Shown here piece after piece: positions 1 to 9,046 of a stretch of 64,000 nt of DNA. A program made the position numbers and the translations under genes. The DNA comes from Stenotrophomonas sp. UBA7346 (GTDB taxonomy: Bacteria; Pseudomonadota; Gammaproteobacteria; Xanthomonadales; Xanthomonadaceae). Every line of letters begins with the position of its first letter. Within the stretch, counting starts at the first letter, position 1. The notes below the pieces were generated by a model. It was not told the origin of the DNA. It did no database searches and worked only from the letters and a program-made list of their open reading frames with translations. The DNA lies in contig DKPB01000085.1 in the NCBI GenBank assembly GCA_002471015.1, positions 48,713-112,712 on the forward strand. The letters run 5' to 3'.

Positions 1-239
1 GCCCGGTCGGCGTGTTCGAGTTCGACGCCTTCGGCAAGGGTACTGAAGCGCTGGCCCGTGCCATCGCCGGCTCCAAGGCATTTTCGATTGCCGGCGGTGG
101 TGACACCCTGGCAGCCGTGGACAAGTACGGCATCGCCAAGGAAGTGAGCTATATCTCCACCGGTGGTGGCGCGTTCCTGGAGTTCCTGGAGGGCAAGACC
201 TTGCCGGCGGTGGCAGCGCTGGAGGCCCGCGGCGCGTGA
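1..239 (+). CDS. pgk: Phosphoglycerate kinase, C-terminal part (5' truncated by window edge)
   Basis: Phosphoglycerate kinase makes ATP from 1,3-bisphosphoglycerate in cytosolic glycolysis. Only about the last 79 codons are present, read in the frame that starts at base 3. The visible part carries the family's nucleotide-binding C-terminal signatures: [13 protein letters not shown], then IAGGGDT with the ATP-binding glycine loop, then [14 protein letters not shown] close to the end. The stop codon overlaps the GTG start of the HAD phosphatase by four bases. Its place just before pyk and the class I aldolase fits a xanthomonad glycolytic cluster. The identification is secure despite truncation. 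Confidence 0.95.
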   Translation, partial: PVGVFEFDAFGKGTEALARAIAGSKAFSIAGGGDTLAAVDKYGIAKEVSYISTGGGAFLEFLEGKTLPAVAALEARGA

Positions 240-880
240 GCCGCGATGTGTTCTTCTTCGATCTCGACGGCACGCTGATTGACTCGGCCGTCGGCATCAC
301 CCGCTGCGTGGCCTATGCGCTGGAGAAGATGGACCAGCCGGTGCCGGGCGACGCCGAACTGCGCAAGTGGATCGGCCCGGCGCTGCGTACCAGCTTCAGC
401 CCGGTATTCGGCGACGCCGAGCGGGTGGAGCGGGCCGTTGAGCTGTACCGCGAGCGCTTTGACGTGCTGGGCTGGCAGGAGCATGCGATCTACGCCGGTA
501 TCGGCGAGGTCGTGCAGGGCCTGCATGCGGCCGGCCATAGGCTGGCGGTGGTCACCGCCAAGAATGAGCCGCATGCCCGCCGCATCGTCGAGCACCTGCC
601 GTTCGGCAGCTGTTTCGAGGACATCATCGGCGCCACTCCGGACGGCTCGCGCAGCCACAAACCGGAACTGATCGCCGAGGCCCTGCAGCGCCTGCAACTG
701 CAGCCGGCAGCGTGCTGGATGATCGGCGACCGGCGCATGGATATCGAAGGTGCGCGTCACCACGGCATGCGCAATGTGGGTGTGCTGTGGGGCTTTGGTG
801 GTCGTGAGGAATTGCAGGCTGCCGGGGCTGGAGCGGTGGTGGCTACGCCCGATGAGTTGGCAGCGGTATTGCGCGGTTGA
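236..880 (+). CDS. HAD-superfamily hydrolase, phosphoglycolate phosphatase-like
   Basis: This 214-residue protein is a haloacid dehalogenase-like phosphatase. Motif I is [11 protein letters not shown] at residues 6-16, with both catalytic aspartates. Motif II is the threonine of VVTAKNEP near residue 103, followed by a conserved lysine in SHKPEL. Motif III is [12 protein letters not shown] near residue 161. An alpha-helical cap domain lies between motifs I and II, as in phosphoglycolate/pyrophosphatase-type subfamily I enzymes. Translation appears coupled to pgk: the GTG start overlaps the pgk stop in GTGA. The substrate cannot be read from sequence; Gph-like housekeeping of toxic phosphoesters is plausible. 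Confidence 0.85.
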   Translation: MSRDVFFFDLDGTLIDSAVGITRCVAYALEKMDQPVPGDAELRKWIGPALRTSFSPVFGDAERVERAVELYRERFDVLGWQEHAIYAGIGEVVQGLHAAGHRLAVVTAKNEPHARRIVEHLPFGSCFEDIIGATPDGSRSHKPELIAEALQRLQLQPAACWMIGDRRMDIEGARHHGMRNVGVLWGFGGREELQAAGAGAVVATPDELAAVLRG

Positions 881-951
881 TTGTTGGGGCGGGTGTTTTG
901 AGGCTTTGGTAACCGGAGCCTCCATGCTTTCACTGCACAGAAAAATTGATC

Positions 952-979
952 CGTCATTCCCGCCTGCGCGGGAATGACG
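952..979. repeat. Perfect 12-bp inverted repeat (CGTCATTCCCGC ... GCGGGAATGACG)
   Basis: Two perfect 12-base arms are separated by four bases, forming a strong hairpin. This CATTCCCGC/GCGGGAATG palindrome is a common dispersed intergenic repeat in proteobacteria. It lies in the 447-base gap between the HAD gene and pyk. It has no T-tract, so it is not an obvious terminator. Apart from this hairpin and the palindrome at 1205-1221, I see no gene in 881-1327. Confidence 0.75.
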
Positions 980-1204
980 ATCTGGGAGGTTTCAGGGGGA
1001 AGCCCCTTTCGCAGCAGTCGCGCGCCCGCTTGTCATCCGATGTCCTCGGCATGTCTCTGCTGCCAATCTTTTCTGCTGCAAAGCAGCACGGCTTGCCCTC
1101 GGGCCAACACGCAACAGCAACCTTCACGTGCTGAGCTATGCCCAGCGCTTATTGACCTATGCAAGCCAGTGATAGGTCCCGCGTTGTCATGCCGTACGGT
1201 ATGT

Positions 1205-1221
1205 CCAGACAGCCTGTCTGG
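1205..1221. promoter_or_regulatory. 17-bp perfect palindrome upstream of pyk, possible operator
   Basis: CCAGACAG-C-CTGTCTGG is a perfect 8+1+8 palindrome 107 bases upstream of the pyk start. Its size and symmetry suit a dimeric regulator site. A GACAG-type half-site recurs just downstream (GGGACAG near 1232). No regulator is identified, and the function is inference only. Confidence 0.35.
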
Positions 1222-1327
1222 CCTGTCTTTGGGACAGTGCAGAAAGTGTCTTATGAAATCGTATGCGACATCGTTGTCATGCAACGGATGTGCTACTTTC
1301 GGCGGTCTATTAGGGAGAGCAAGTACC

Positions 1328-2794
1328 ATGATTGAACGTCAGCGCCGCACCAAGATCCTCGCCACCCTCGGGCCGGCAACCGATGCACCCGGGGTGCTGG
1401 ATGATCTGTTCCGCGCGGGCGTCAACGTGGTGCGACTGAACTTCTCCCACGGCGATCCGTCCGGCCAGGCCAAGCGTGCTGCCGATGTGCGTGCCGCGGC
1501 CCAGCGCGTGGGTGTGGAAGTGGGCATCCTGGCCGACCTGCCGGGCCCGAAGATCCGCATCGAGCGCTTTGCCGAAGGCAAGGTCACGCTCAAGGCCGGT
1601 GATCGTTTTGATCTGATCGCCAGTACCGATGCACCGGCCGGCGATGCCAGCCAGGTGGGCGTGAGCTACCTCGGCCTGCCGCAGGACGTGGGCCCGGGTG
1701 ACGTGCTGTTGCTCGACGACGGCCTGATGCAGCTGCAGGTGGTTGAGGTGCAGGGTGAGCGCATCATCAACACCGTGCTCAACGACGGCGTGCTGTCCGA
1801 CCGCAAGGGCTTGAACAAGCAGGGCGGTGGCCTGTCGCTGGGCGCGCTGACCGAGCGTGACAAGGAACTGATCGGTATCGTCGCCAAGATCGGCGTGGAC
1901 TTCATTGCCGTCTCGTTCTGCCGCAACGCGCAGGACATGAACGATGCACGTGCCATCGCCCAGCAGCACGGCTGCGACGCGGCGCTGGTGTCCAAGATCG
2001 AGCGCACCGAAGCCATCGAGAACCTGGAAGAGATCGTCGACGCCAGTGATGTGGTGATGGTGGCGCGCGGTGACCTGGGCGTGGAAATCGGCGACGCCGA
2101 GCTGCCGGGCCTGCAGAAGAAGATCATCAAGGCCTCGCTGGCGCAGAACAAGGTGGTCATCACCGCCACGCAGATGCTGCAGTCGATGGTCGAAAGCCCG
2201 ATCCCGACCCGCGCCGAAGTGCTGGACGTGGCCAACTCGGTCATCGACGGCACCGATGCGGTGATGCTGTCGGCCGAAACCGCGGCCGGTGCCTACCCGG
2301 TCAAGGCGGTCGAGGCGATGGCCCGCATCTGCCTGGGTGCAGAGCGCCAGTTCCAGACCGAGACCGACTTCAATGCCTCGCCGCGCAACCTGGAGCGCGC
2401 CGACCAGGCCATCGCCATGGCCACCATGTTCCTGTCGCAGCACGTCGGCGTGCGCGCCATCGTGGCGATGACCGAATCCGGTGGCACCGCGCGTTACCTG
2501 TCGCGTTTCCGCGCCAAGGCGCCGATCTATGCGGTTACCCGCCATGACGGCGCACGCCGGCAGATGGCGCTGATGCGCGACGTGTTCCCGATCAACTTCG
2601 ACAGCCGTGGCTTTACCCCGCGTGAAGCGGCGCGCGGCAGCATCCGTCTGCTGGTCGAGGCCAACCTGCTGGAAGCGGGTGATCGGGTGGTGTTCACCAG
2701 CGGCGAGCACATGGAAACCCATGGCGCCACCAACACCTTGCGTCTGCTGGAAGTGGGCAATGACGGTCGCGCCAGCGGCTTGGGCGACCTGTAA
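1328..2794 (+). CDS. pyk: Pyruvate kinase
   Basis: Pyruvate kinase converts phosphoenolpyruvate and ADP to pyruvate and ATP. The reading frame is open far upstream, but the real start is the ATG at 1328, behind a GGGAGAG ribosome-binding site. This gives 488 residues, usual for bacterial enzymes. The sequence begins MIERQRRTKILATLGPA and contains VVRLNFSHG, the PGPKIR segment and DFIAVSFCR. The metal and phosphate site is at SKIERTEAIENL and MVARGDLGVEIG, and the ADP/K+ region at VITATQMLQSM and GTDAVMLSAETAAG. The C-terminal domain (AIVAMTESGGTARYLSRFRA) is complete. The long AT-containing leader suggests its own promoter. Confidence 0.97.
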   Translation: MIERQRRTKILATLGPATDAPGVLDDLFRAGVNVVRLNFSHGDPSGQAKRAADVRAAAQRVGVEVGILADLPGPKIRIERFAEGKVTLKAGDRFDLIASTDAPAGDASQVGVSYLGLPQDVGPGDVLLLDDGLMQLQVVEVQGERIINTVLNDGVLSDRKGLNKQGGGLSLGALTERDKELIGIVAKIGVDFIAVSFCRNAQDMNDARAIAQQHGCDAALVSKIERTEAIENLEEIVDASDVVMVARGDLGVEIGDAELPGLQKKIIKASLAQNKVVITATQMLQSMVESPIPTRAEVLDVANSVIDGTDAVMLSAETAAGAYPVKAVEAMARICLGAERQFQTETDFNASPRNLERADQAIAMATMFLSQHVGVRAIVAMTESGGTARYLSRFRAKAPIYAVTRHDGARRQMALMRDVFPINFDSRGFTPREAARGSIRLLVEANLLEAGDRVVFTSGEHMETHGATNTLRLLEVGNDGRASGLGDL

Positions 2795-2919
2795 GCGACG
2801 TCAGCAACACGCCACCGCTCCGGTCAGCAACTGATCGGAGCGGACAGGTTTTGTCCTGACCTGACAGCCTGAAACCGATTCCAGACCTTGCGGGCAGCCA
2901 GCCGGTGAGCGTGCCGGGC

Positions 2920-2925
2920 TATAAT
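2920..2925 (+). promoter_or_regulatory. Probable -10 element (TATAAT) of the aldolase gene
   Basis: A consensus TATAAT lies in GGGCTATAATCCGGG, 33 bases before the aldolase start codon. No good -35 hexamer lies 16-18 bases upstream. The call therefore rests on the -10 match and spacing to the gene. A similar arrangement (CCCTACAATCGGG near 4150) precedes the M1 peptidase gene. Confidence 0.5.
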
Positions 2926-2958
2926 CCGGGTTTTCCCGCACGCTGTCACAGGAACCTC

Positions 2959-3963
2959 ATGAGCATCGAACTGCTGGCTGAAACCGCCCAGGCCATGGTT
3001 GCCCCGGGCAAGGGCATCATCGCCATTGACGAATCCACCGGCACGATTGCCAAGCGCTTCGCAAGCGTCGGCATCGAGAACACGGAAGAAAACCGTCGTG
3101 CCTACCGCGAACTGCTGCTGACCACGCCGAAGCTCAACGAGCACATCTCCGGCGCCATCCTGTACGACGAAACCATCCGCCAGTCGACCAAGGACGGCGT
3201 GCCGTTCGCCAAGTACATGGCCGACAACGGCATGATCCCGGGCATCAAGGTCGACAAGGGTGCGCACCCGCTGGCCGGCTGCCCCGGTGAGCTGGTGACC
3301 GAAGGCCTGGACGGCCTGCGCGAGCGTCTGCAGGAGTACTACAAGCTGGGCGCCCGTTTCGCCAAGTGGCGTGCGGTGATCAACATCGGCGAAAGCATGC
3401 CGTCGGGTACCTGCATCGAGTCCAACGCCCACGCGCTGGCACGTTATGCTGCCCTGTGCCAGGAATGCGGCCTGGTGCCGATGGTTGAGCCGGAAGTGAT
3501 CATGGACGGCGACCACGACATCGAGACCTGCTACGAAGTCACCGAAGCCACCCTGCGTTCGCTGTTCGACGCCCTGTACCAGCAGAACGTGGTGCTGGAA
3601 GGCACCATCCTGAAGGCCTCGATGGTCATTCCGGGCAAGACCTGCGACGAGCAGGTGGATGTCGAGGAAGTGGCCGAGTCCACCGTGATGTGCCTGAAGT
3701 CGACCGTGCCGGCGATCCTGCCGGGTGTGGTGTTCCTGTCCGGTGGCCAGAGCGACGAGCAGTCCACCGCGCACCTCAACGCCATGAACCAGCTGGGCAA
3801 CCTGCCGTGGCCGCTGAGCTTCTCCTATGGCCGCGCCATGCAGCAGGCGGCACTGAAGCTGTGGGCCAAGGATATGAAGGGCAACTACGCTGCCGCACAG
3901 AAGACCGTGTTCGAGCGTGCCAAGGAAAACGGCCTGGCTGCACAGGGCAAGTGGGAAGGCTGA
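2959..3963 (+). CDS. fda: Class I fructose-bisphosphate aldolase
   Basis: This Schiff-base aldolase cleaves fructose-1,6-bisphosphate to dihydroxyacetone phosphate and glyceraldehyde-3-phosphate in the cytosol. The ATG at 2959 follows CAGGAACC, giving 334 residues. An upstream in-frame GTG would add an unlikely leader. Visible class I features are IIAIDESTGTIAKRF near residue 20, GAILYDETIRQ near 65, KWRAVINIG near 136 and EPEVIMDGDHD near 178. The Schiff-base lysine is K219 in LEGTILKASM, and SGGQSDEQST carries the phosphate-binding segment. It is the eukaryote-like class I type, not the DhnA type. It follows pyk on the same strand and ends at a strong terminator. Confidence 0.95.
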   Translation: MSIELLAETAQAMVAPGKGIIAIDESTGTIAKRFASVGIENTEENRRAYRELLLTTPKLNEHISGAILYDETIRQSTKDGVPFAKYMADNGMIPGIKVDKGAHPLAGCPGELVTEGLDGLRERLQEYYKLGARFAKWRAVINIGESMPSGTCIESNAHALARYAALCQECGLVPMVEPEVIMDGDHDIETCYEVTEATLRSLFDALYQQNVVLEGTILKASMVIPGKTCDEQVDVEEVAESTVMCLKSTVPAILPGVVFLSGGQSDEQSTAHLNAMNQLGNLPWPLSFSYGRAMQQAALKLWAKDMKGNYAAAQKTVFERAKENGLAAQGKWEG

Positions 3964-3986
3964 TAGGCCAACCTGCGTGAGTTGAA

Positions 3987-4016
3987 CAAAACGCCGGCCA
4001 TAAGCCGGCGTTTTGT
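3987..4016 (+). terminator. Rho-independent terminator after the aldolase gene
   Basis: ACGCCGGC, a short CATAA loop and GCCGGCGT form a GC-rich stem flanked by AAA upstream and a TTTTGTTTTG tract downstream. It begins about 23 bases after the aldolase stop codon. The A-tract on the other side could also make it work in reverse. Confidence 0.9.
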
Positions 4017-4029
4017 TTTGCTTTGCTTT

Positions 4030-4140
4030 TGCAGGTGCGGCGTTAGCCGCTGGTGCCAACACAACAGTCGAGGTGGCTGCATTGCAGTCATTCCAGGCAG
4101 CCTGATCATTTTCAGCTGCGTGGCTAACGCGGCTCCTGCA
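4030..4140. repeat. REP-like inverted pair (GCGGCGTTAGCCGC ... GTGGCTAACGCGGC)
   Basis: GCAGGTGCGGCGTTAGCCGC near 4030 is matched in inverted orientation by GCGTGGCTAACGCGGCTCCTGC near 4119-4140. Each arm is itself a small palindrome around GCGTTAGC. This resembles the REP-type GGAGCGGCGTTAGCCGC family of pseudomonads and xanthomonads. A relative occurs at about 35157-35290. It fills the gap between the aldolase and M1 peptidase genes. Confidence 0.55.
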
Positions 4141-4184
4141 AGCTCGGCGCCCTACAATCGGGTTTTTTCCTCAGAGGTGATCCG

Positions 4185-5492
4185 ATGCACCGCAGAATCG
4201 CGCTGGGACTGTTGGTGTCGACCATGACTGCATCCGCGTTTGCCGCGGAGCCACGCGATTTCGATATCCAGCACTACGCAACCAGCCTGGATCTGGATAT
4301 CGCCACCGGTCAGCTGCAGGGGGAGACCCTGGTGCGCTTCGACGCCACGGCCCCACTGCATCAGCTGGTCCTGGACAGTGGTGAACTGGTCGTCGATTCG
4401 GTCACGCACGATGACAAGCCCCTCAACTTCCAGCAGGCCGATGGAACGCTGACCATCAGCCTTGCAGCGACGTTGACCGCGGGTCAGCAAGGCAGCGTAC
4501 GCGTGCACTACCGCGGCAAGCCGCGCTTTGGCCTGGAGTTCGCCGCCGCACGCAACGAGGTCTACACGATATTCTCCACCAGCCAATGGATGCCTTCGGT
4601 GGATGCGCCGGACGAGCGCGCTACGTTGCAGTTGGCACTACGCCTTCCTCGCGACCTGCATGCGACGGCGGTTGGCGATGAACTGCCATCGCGCCTGCTC
4701 GGTGATGGTCGCATCGAACACCGATGGCAGCTGCGCAAACCAACGCCGGCGTTCGTCTATGGCTTTGCTGCAGGGCCTTATCAGCACGCGCGGCAGGGGC
4801 GCTTGCAGTTCTACTCGAAGGACCGTTCCGAGGCCGAGCTGCGGCAGGTGTTCGCCGCCACTGACGACATGCTCGACTTCTTCGCTGCACGCGCAGGCCT
4901 GGCCTATGAAGGCGACTATCGGCAGGCGCTGGTCGCCAACACAATCGGCCAGGAAATGGCTGGTTTGTCGGTGATGTCGGAGGCCTATGGCAAAGGCGTG
5001 CTGGATGATCCCACCCAGACTGGCTTGATCGCCCACGAAGCCGCGCATCAATGGTGGGGCGTACGCGTGACCTGCGCCAGCTGGGAGCACTTCTGGCTCA
5101 ACGAAGGTTTCGCCAACTTCATGACCGCGGCGTGGTTGCAGCAGGCGCAGGGCGAGGCCGCCTACCAGGCGATGGTGCAGGGCTGGGAGCAGCGGGTGCG
5201 GGCGCTGCGTGAGAAGGGCGCTGATCGGCCGTTGGTGTATCCGGATTGGAACAAACCCAGCGCCGATGATCGTGCGGTGGTCTACAGGAAGGGCGCGTAC
5301 GTGCTGCACCGCTTGCGCATGGAATTGGGCGAAGAGCAGTTCTGGCGCGGGTTGCGCGAGTACACACAGGCCAATGATGGGCGCTCGGTGGTGACGGCGG
5401 ATTTCCAGAAGGCGATGGAGCGTGCGGCCGGGCGCTCACTGCAGGGGTTTTTTGATGCCTGGGTTTATGGGGTGGGGGGTGAAGTCGGGTGA
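4185..5492 (+). CDS. Secreted M1-family (aminopeptidase N-like) zinc metallopeptidase, short form
   Basis: This 435-residue protein has a typical Sec signal peptide (MHRRIALGLLVSTMTASAFA, cleavage near residue 20), so it should act in the periplasm or outside. The zinc site is HEAAHQWWG from residue 284 with the third ligand in NEGFANFM, the gluzincin M1 pattern. The substrate-recognition GAMEN motif appears as GQEMAG, a divergent form. The N-terminal beta-saddle domain (FDIQHYATSLDLDIATGQLQG) is present. The large C-terminal helical domain of full-length aminopeptidase N is absent; the protein stops soon after the catalytic domain. A GAGGTGA ribosome-binding site precedes the ATG. The substrate is unknown. 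Confidence 0.88.
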   Translation: MHRRIALGLLVSTMTASAFAAEPRDFDIQHYATSLDLDIATGQLQGETLVRFDATAPLHQLVLDSGELVVDSVTHDDKPLNFQQADGTLTISLAATLTAGQQGSVRVHYRGKPRFGLEFAAARNEVYTIFSTSQWMPSVDAPDERATLQLALRLPRDLHATAVGDELPSRLLGDGRIEHRWQLRKPTPAFVYGFAAGPYQHARQGRLQFYSKDRSEAELRQVFAATDDMLDFFAARAGLAYEGDYRQALVANTIGQEMAGLSVMSEAYGKGVLDDPTQTGLIAHEAAHQWWGVRVTCASWEHFWLNEGFANFMTAAWLQQAQGEAAYQAMVQGWEQRVRALREKGADRPLVYPDWNKPSADDRAVVYRKGAYVLHRLRMELGEEQFWRGLREYTQANDGRSVVTADFQKAMERAAGRSLQGFFDAWVYGVGGEVG

Positions 5493-5510
5493 TTGGTTTG
5501 CGACAAAGAG

Positions 5511-5641
5511 CTACCCCTCCCCAACCCTCCCCTTGCCTGCGGCAAAGGGAGGGGGCTGTTCATGCAGGGCGGATAGATCGCGGGCAGCCGCTCTTGCCCC
5601 CTCCCTTTCGCGCAGCGAAGGGAGGGCTGGGGAGGGGTAGC
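5511..5641. repeat. Two facing GC-rich CTCCC/GGGAGG repeat elements
   Basis: A CCCCTCCCCAACCCTCCCC element with a TTGCCTGCGGCAA hairpin (about 5514-5556) faces a CCCTCCCTTTCGCGCAGCGAAGGGAGGG element with a GCTGGGGAGGGGTAG tail (about 5598-5640). The same element recurs near 14440, 14575, 14712, 22360, 34070, 34205 and 38950. It occurs only between genes here and is often joined to SMAG palindromes. It lies between two convergent genes. Confidence 0.8.
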
Positions 5642-5675
5642 TTTTGCTTTTGCTTGGCCGTTAAACAACCAAACC

Positions 5676-6266
5676 TCAATGCGCAGGCGCAAACCCACCC
5701 GCAAACGACGCCAGTACAGAACCCGTTTGCTCCTGCGCCGGCGCAGCGCTGGCCAGGGCCTGCTGGTAGATCTTGAATGCCGCAGCGTTGTAAGCCACCA
5801 GCACGATCCGCGAAGGCCGCGCATGGCTCTTCTGCCAGGTCATGGTCTCGGTGGCGGCTATGACCGCCGCCTGATGCAGCGGGTAGCCATACACGCCGCA
5901 ACTGATCGCCGGGAATGCAATTGATTCCAACCCCATCTGCTCAGCCAGGCGCAGCGATTGCCAGTAGCAATTGGCCAGCAACGCTGCTTCATCATGGCGA
6001 CCATCGCGCCACACCGGGCCAACGGTATGGAATACATGTTTGGCCGGCAGATTGTGTCCGCCGGTGGCGCGCACCTCGCCGGTGGGGCAGCGCACCCCGG
6101 TGCGCAGTTCGGGCAACTGCTCGCATTCGCGCAGCAGGCCGGGGCCTGCGGCCCGATGGATTGCGCCGTCCACGCCCCCGCCGCCAAGCAGGCTTTCGTT
6201 GGCCGCGTTGACGATGACGTCAACGGCCAGTTCGGTGATGTCGCCCTGCCAGACTTCAATGTTCAT
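5676..6266 (-). CDS. Macro-domain protein, O-acetyl-ADP-ribose deacetylase-like
   Basis: The 196-residue protein is a stand-alone macro domain of the YmdB/MacroD type. These bind ADP-ribose and hydrolyse O-acetyl-ADP-ribose or mono-ADP-ribosylation. It starts [23 protein letters not shown], with the GDIT and NAAN motifs of the ADP-ribose pocket. The glycine-rich [16 protein letters not shown] loop and [13 protein letters not shown] follow. The catalytic-type Asn and Asp ([14 protein letters not shown]) are intact. It ends with a short low-complexity tail. It is a single gene between repeats on one side and the cysK terminator on the other. Confidence 0.92.
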   Translation of the reverse strand: MNIEVWQGDITELAVDVIVNAANESLLGGGGVDGAIHRAAGPGLLRECEQLPELRTGVRCPTGEVRATGGHNLPAKHVFHTVGPVWRDGRHDEAALLANCYWQSLRLAEQMGLESIAFPAISCGVYGYPLHQAAVIAATETMTWQKSHARPSRIVLVAYNAAAFKIYQQALASAAPAQEQTGSVLASFAGGFAPAH

Positions 6267-6375
6267 GGCCGTGATCTTCCCTTGCGATGTATGAGAAAGA
6301 TGTGACGGCTACCGCCACGCCGGACACAGCGGCAGTCTGCGCCCATGGCGTCTCATCTGGTGCGATTCACGGACC

Positions 6376-6410
6376 CGGAAAAGCACGAAGGCCGCATGGG
6401 CGGCCTTCGC
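6376..6410 (-). terminator. Probable terminator of cysK (minus strand)
   Basis: CGAAGGCCG and CGGCCTTCG form a nine-base-pair stem with a six-base loop, starting 28 bases downstream of the cysK stop. Read on the minus strand, it is followed by TGCTTTTCC, a modest T-tract. It sits between cysK and the macro-domain gene. Confidence 0.65.
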
Positions 6411-6436
6411 GTTGCTGACGGGTTAAGTAACGACAG

Positions 6437-7396
6437 TTACGGAAGGCCAGCCAGCCAGTCGTCGTCCGAGCCGTCGTTGACGTCGGCGAACAGCGGGGTG
6501 GAGAAGTAGCGCTCGCCGGTATCGGGCAGCATCGCCAGGATCACCGAGCCGGCCTCGGCCTTGGCGGCGACATCCAGCGCTGTGGCGACGGTGGCACCGG
6601 CCGAGATGCCGACGAAGATGCCTTCCTCGGCGGCCAGCCGGCGCGAGGTATCAATCGCACGATCGTCCTGGATCGACAGCAACTGGTCGTAGACCTCGCG
6701 GTTGAGCACTTCCGGGACGAAGTCCGGGGTCCAGCCCTGGATCTTGTGCGGGCTGAACTCCTTGCCGGCGAGCAGGGCGGCACCGGCCGGTTCGGTGGCG
6801 ATGATGCGGGTGTCCGGGCGGGCCAGCTTCAGCACCTCGCCCACGCCGGTGAGGGTGCCGCCGGTGCCCCAGCCGCTGACGAAGTAATCCAGCCGCTTGC
6901 CAGCGAAGTCGCGCAGGATTTCGGCGGCGGTGGTCTGGCGGTGGAAGGCCGGGTTGGCCGGATTGGCAAACTGGCTGGCCAGGAACCAGCCATGCTGTTG
7001 AGCCAGTTCCTTGGCCTTGCGCACCATGCCGGTACCGCGTTCGGCGGCCGGGGTCAGGATCACCTTGGCGCCGTAGGCGCGCATCAGCTTGCGACGCTCC
7101 ACCGAGAAGGTTTCCACCATGGTGGCGACGAACTTGTAGCCGCGCGCGGCGGCCACCATGGCCAGGGCCACGCCGGTATTGCCGGAGGTGGCTTCGACGA
7201 TGGTGTCGCCGGGCTTGATCAGGCCCTTCTTCTCCGCGTCCAGGATGATGGCCAGGGCCAAGCGGTCCTTGACCGAGCCGGCCGGGTTGAACGACTCCAC
7301 CTTGACGTAGATATCCACGCCGGCCGGGGCCAGGCGGTTGAGCTTGACCACCGGTGTATTGCCGATGGTGTCCAGGATGCTGTTGTAGATAGCCAT
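6437..7396 (-). CDS. cysK: Cysteine synthase A (O-acetylserine sulfhydrylase)
   Basis: CysK makes L-cysteine from O-acetylserine and sulfide using pyridoxal phosphate. The frame is open further upstream, but the protein starts at the ATG at 7396 (MAIYNSILDTIGNTPVVKLN) behind CCCCGGAGA. This gives 319 residues. The PLP lysine is K43 in NPAGSVKDRLAL. The substrate loop is EATSGNTGVALA, the phosphate-binding loop GWGTGGTLTGVGEVL, and the C-terminal GISAGATVA segment is present. It lies 20 bases after cysG on the same strand and probably shares its transcript. That pairs the last step of cysteine synthesis with siroheme production for sulfite reductase. Confidence 0.96.
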   Translation of the reverse strand: MAIYNSILDTIGNTPVVKLNRLAPAGVDIYVKVESFNPAGSVKDRLALAIILDAEKKGLIKPGDTIVEATSGNTGVALAMVAAARGYKFVATMVETFSVERRKLMRAYGAKVILTPAAERGTGMVRKAKELAQQHGWFLASQFANPANPAFHRQTTAAEILRDFAGKRLDYFVSGWGTGGTLTGVGEVLKLARPDTRIIATEPAGAALLAGKEFSPHKIQGWTPDFVPEVLNREVYDQLLSIQDDRAIDTSRRLAAEEGIFVGISAGATVATALDVAAKAEAGSVILAMLPDTGERYFSTPLFADVNDGSDDDWLAGLP

Positions 7397-7416
7397 TGAA
7401 TTCTCCGGGGAGGTGG

Positions 7417-8880
7417 TCAGGCGGCGTCGGCCAGTGTGGGCGCAGCCGTCTTTGCGGAAAGTGAGGAAGCAGGAGGCGTTGCGAGCAGCGGCGGCGTGCC
7501 GAACCAATGCAGCTCGTCGGCCAGTGCCGCTACGTCGCCCAGGATCAGCAAGGCTGGCGACTGCACCTGGTGCTGGGCGGCGGTATCGGGCAATTGCTGC
7601 AGCGGCCCTCGGACCACACGTTGGTTGGCACGTGAGCCGTTCTCGATCAGCGCGAACGGCGTGTTGGCGGGCAGCCCCGCGCCCAGCAGGCGCTTGCGGA
7701 TCTGCGCCAGCGCGGCAACGCCCATGTAGAACACCAGGGTCTGCCGCGGCTGCGCCAGTTCCGGCCAATCCAGTGTGTCCAATGAATCCTTGCAGTGCGC
7801 GGTGACCAGGCGCAGCTGCTGGGCATGGTTGCGATGGGTCAGCGGTATGCCGGCGTAGGCGGCGCAAGCCAGCGCGGCGGTGATGCCGGGCACCACCTCA
7901 TAGGGCACGCCGTGGGTGCGCAGGAACTGCAGTTCCTCGCCGCCGCGACCAAACACGAAGGCATCGCCGCCCTTGAGCCGCACCACGCGCTTGCCGGCGC
8001 GGGCATGCGCCAGCATCAGCGCATGGATGTGGTCCTGCGCGGTGCTGTGGCCCTGCGCGGACTTGCCGACCTCGATGTAGTCGGCATCGCGGCGGGCCAG
8101 TTGCAGCACCTCGGCGCTGACCAGGCGGTCGTGCAGGATGACATCGGCCTGGTTGAGCGCGCGCAGGGCATTGAGAGTCAGCAGGCCGGGGTCGCCGGAG
8201 CCGGCGCCCACCAGCACCACCGAACCGATGGGGGTGGCGGCTTCCTCGCGCAGGTCCTGCAGCAGCTGGCACTGTGCGTCCACGCTCTGGCGGCGACGCA
8301 ACAGGCCCAGCATCGGGCCCTCGACCAAGCGGTCAAAGAAACGGCGGCGCGCGGCCAGGTCAGGCAGCTGCGCGCGGATCAGGCTGCGCTTGCGGGTAAC
8401 CAGGTCAGCCAGGTCGCCCCAAGCCTGATCGAACAGGGATTCAATGCGACCGCGTACATGGCGGGCCACCATCGGCGCACCGCCGCCACTGGAAATGGCA
8501 ATCTGCAGCGGCCCGCGTTCCACCACGGCCGGAACATGGAAGGCGGACAGCTGCGCATCGTCCACTACGTTGGCGAACAGGCGCCTGGCCTGGGCGGCGG
8601 CGGCCACGTCACGGTTGATGGCAGGGTCGTCGGTGGCGGCGATCACCAGCCAGATATCGGTGTCCAGCCATTGCGCATCGAATTCGCCCTGCAGCCACTG
8701 CAGCTGGCCGGCCTCCAGCCGCGCCAGCAGGCCTGCACTCAGCCGCGGTGCGCCTACGCGGGGCAGGGCACCGGCGTGCAGCAGGGCCTCGGTCTTGCGC
8801 TCGGCGACCGCTCCGCCCCCCACCACCAGCACAGCCCGTCCCTTGAGGTCGGCAAACAGCGGAAACAGAGGGGCGTCCAA
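7417..8880 (-). CDS. cysG: Siroheme synthase, trifunctional CysG
   Basis: CysG turns uroporphyrinogen III into siroheme, the cofactor of sulfite reductase CysI encoded about 7 kb away. The N-terminal half holds the NAD-dependent precorrin-2 dehydrogenase/ferrochelatase, with the Rossmann motif [13 protein letters not shown] at residues 17-29 and [14 protein letters not shown] near 130. The C-terminal half is the SAM uroporphyrin-III C-methyltransferase: [15 protein letters not shown] near 222, [17 protein letters not shown] near 298 and [22 protein letters not shown] near 330. At 487 residues it is slightly longer than the usual enzyme (about 457-470) because of a low-complexity C-terminal tail. 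It is divergent from cysB. Confidence 0.96.
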   Translation of the reverse strand: MDAPLFPLFADLKGRAVLVVGGGAVAERKTEALLHAGALPRVGAPRLSAGLLARLEAGQLQWLQGEFDAQWLDTDIWLVIAATDDPAINRDVAAAAQARRLFANVVDDAQLSAFHVPAVVERGPLQIAISSGGGAPMVARHVRGRIESLFDQAWGDLADLVTRKRSLIRAQLPDLAARRRFFDRLVEGPMLGLLRRRQSVDAQCQLLQDLREEAATPIGSVVLVGAGSGDPGLLTLNALRALNQADVILHDRLVSAEVLQLARRDADYIEVGKSAQGHSTAQDHIHALMLAHARAGKRVVRLKGGDAFVFGRGGEELQFLRTHGVPYEVVPGITAALACAAYAGIPLTHRNHAQQLRLVTAHCKDSLDTLDWPELAQPRQTLVFYMGVAALAQIRKRLLGAGLPANTPFALIENGSRANQRVVRGPLQQLPDTAAQHQVQSPALLILGDVAALADELHWFGTPPLLATPPASSLSAKTAAPTLADAA

Positions 8881-9046
8881 GGCGTTAATGTCAGCGGTAT
8901 GAGGAGGCCCGTGAACGTAACCCCCGGCCGTCGGGGTCGGAAATGACTTGCCCAGCGGGGTAAATTACTTTCAGTTATAAGCTCGAACGACGAATTGGCC
9001 TACATTCTTCACACACCCTTACTGAAGTTCACACTTACCCACTGCG
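8881..9046. promoter_or_regulatory. Divergent cysG / cysB promoter region
   Basis: These 166 bases separate the divergent cysG-cysK and cysB genes. The central part is AT-richer than its surroundings (AAATTACTTTCAGTTATAAGC near 8960). CysB proteins usually bind such regions to activate cys genes and repress their own. I cannot place a specific CysB box. Confidence 0.4.

Noticed and set aside
1310..2722. 470-codon minus-strand frame opposite pyk
   Set aside because: It is a shadow of pyk codon bias and has no recognisable domain.
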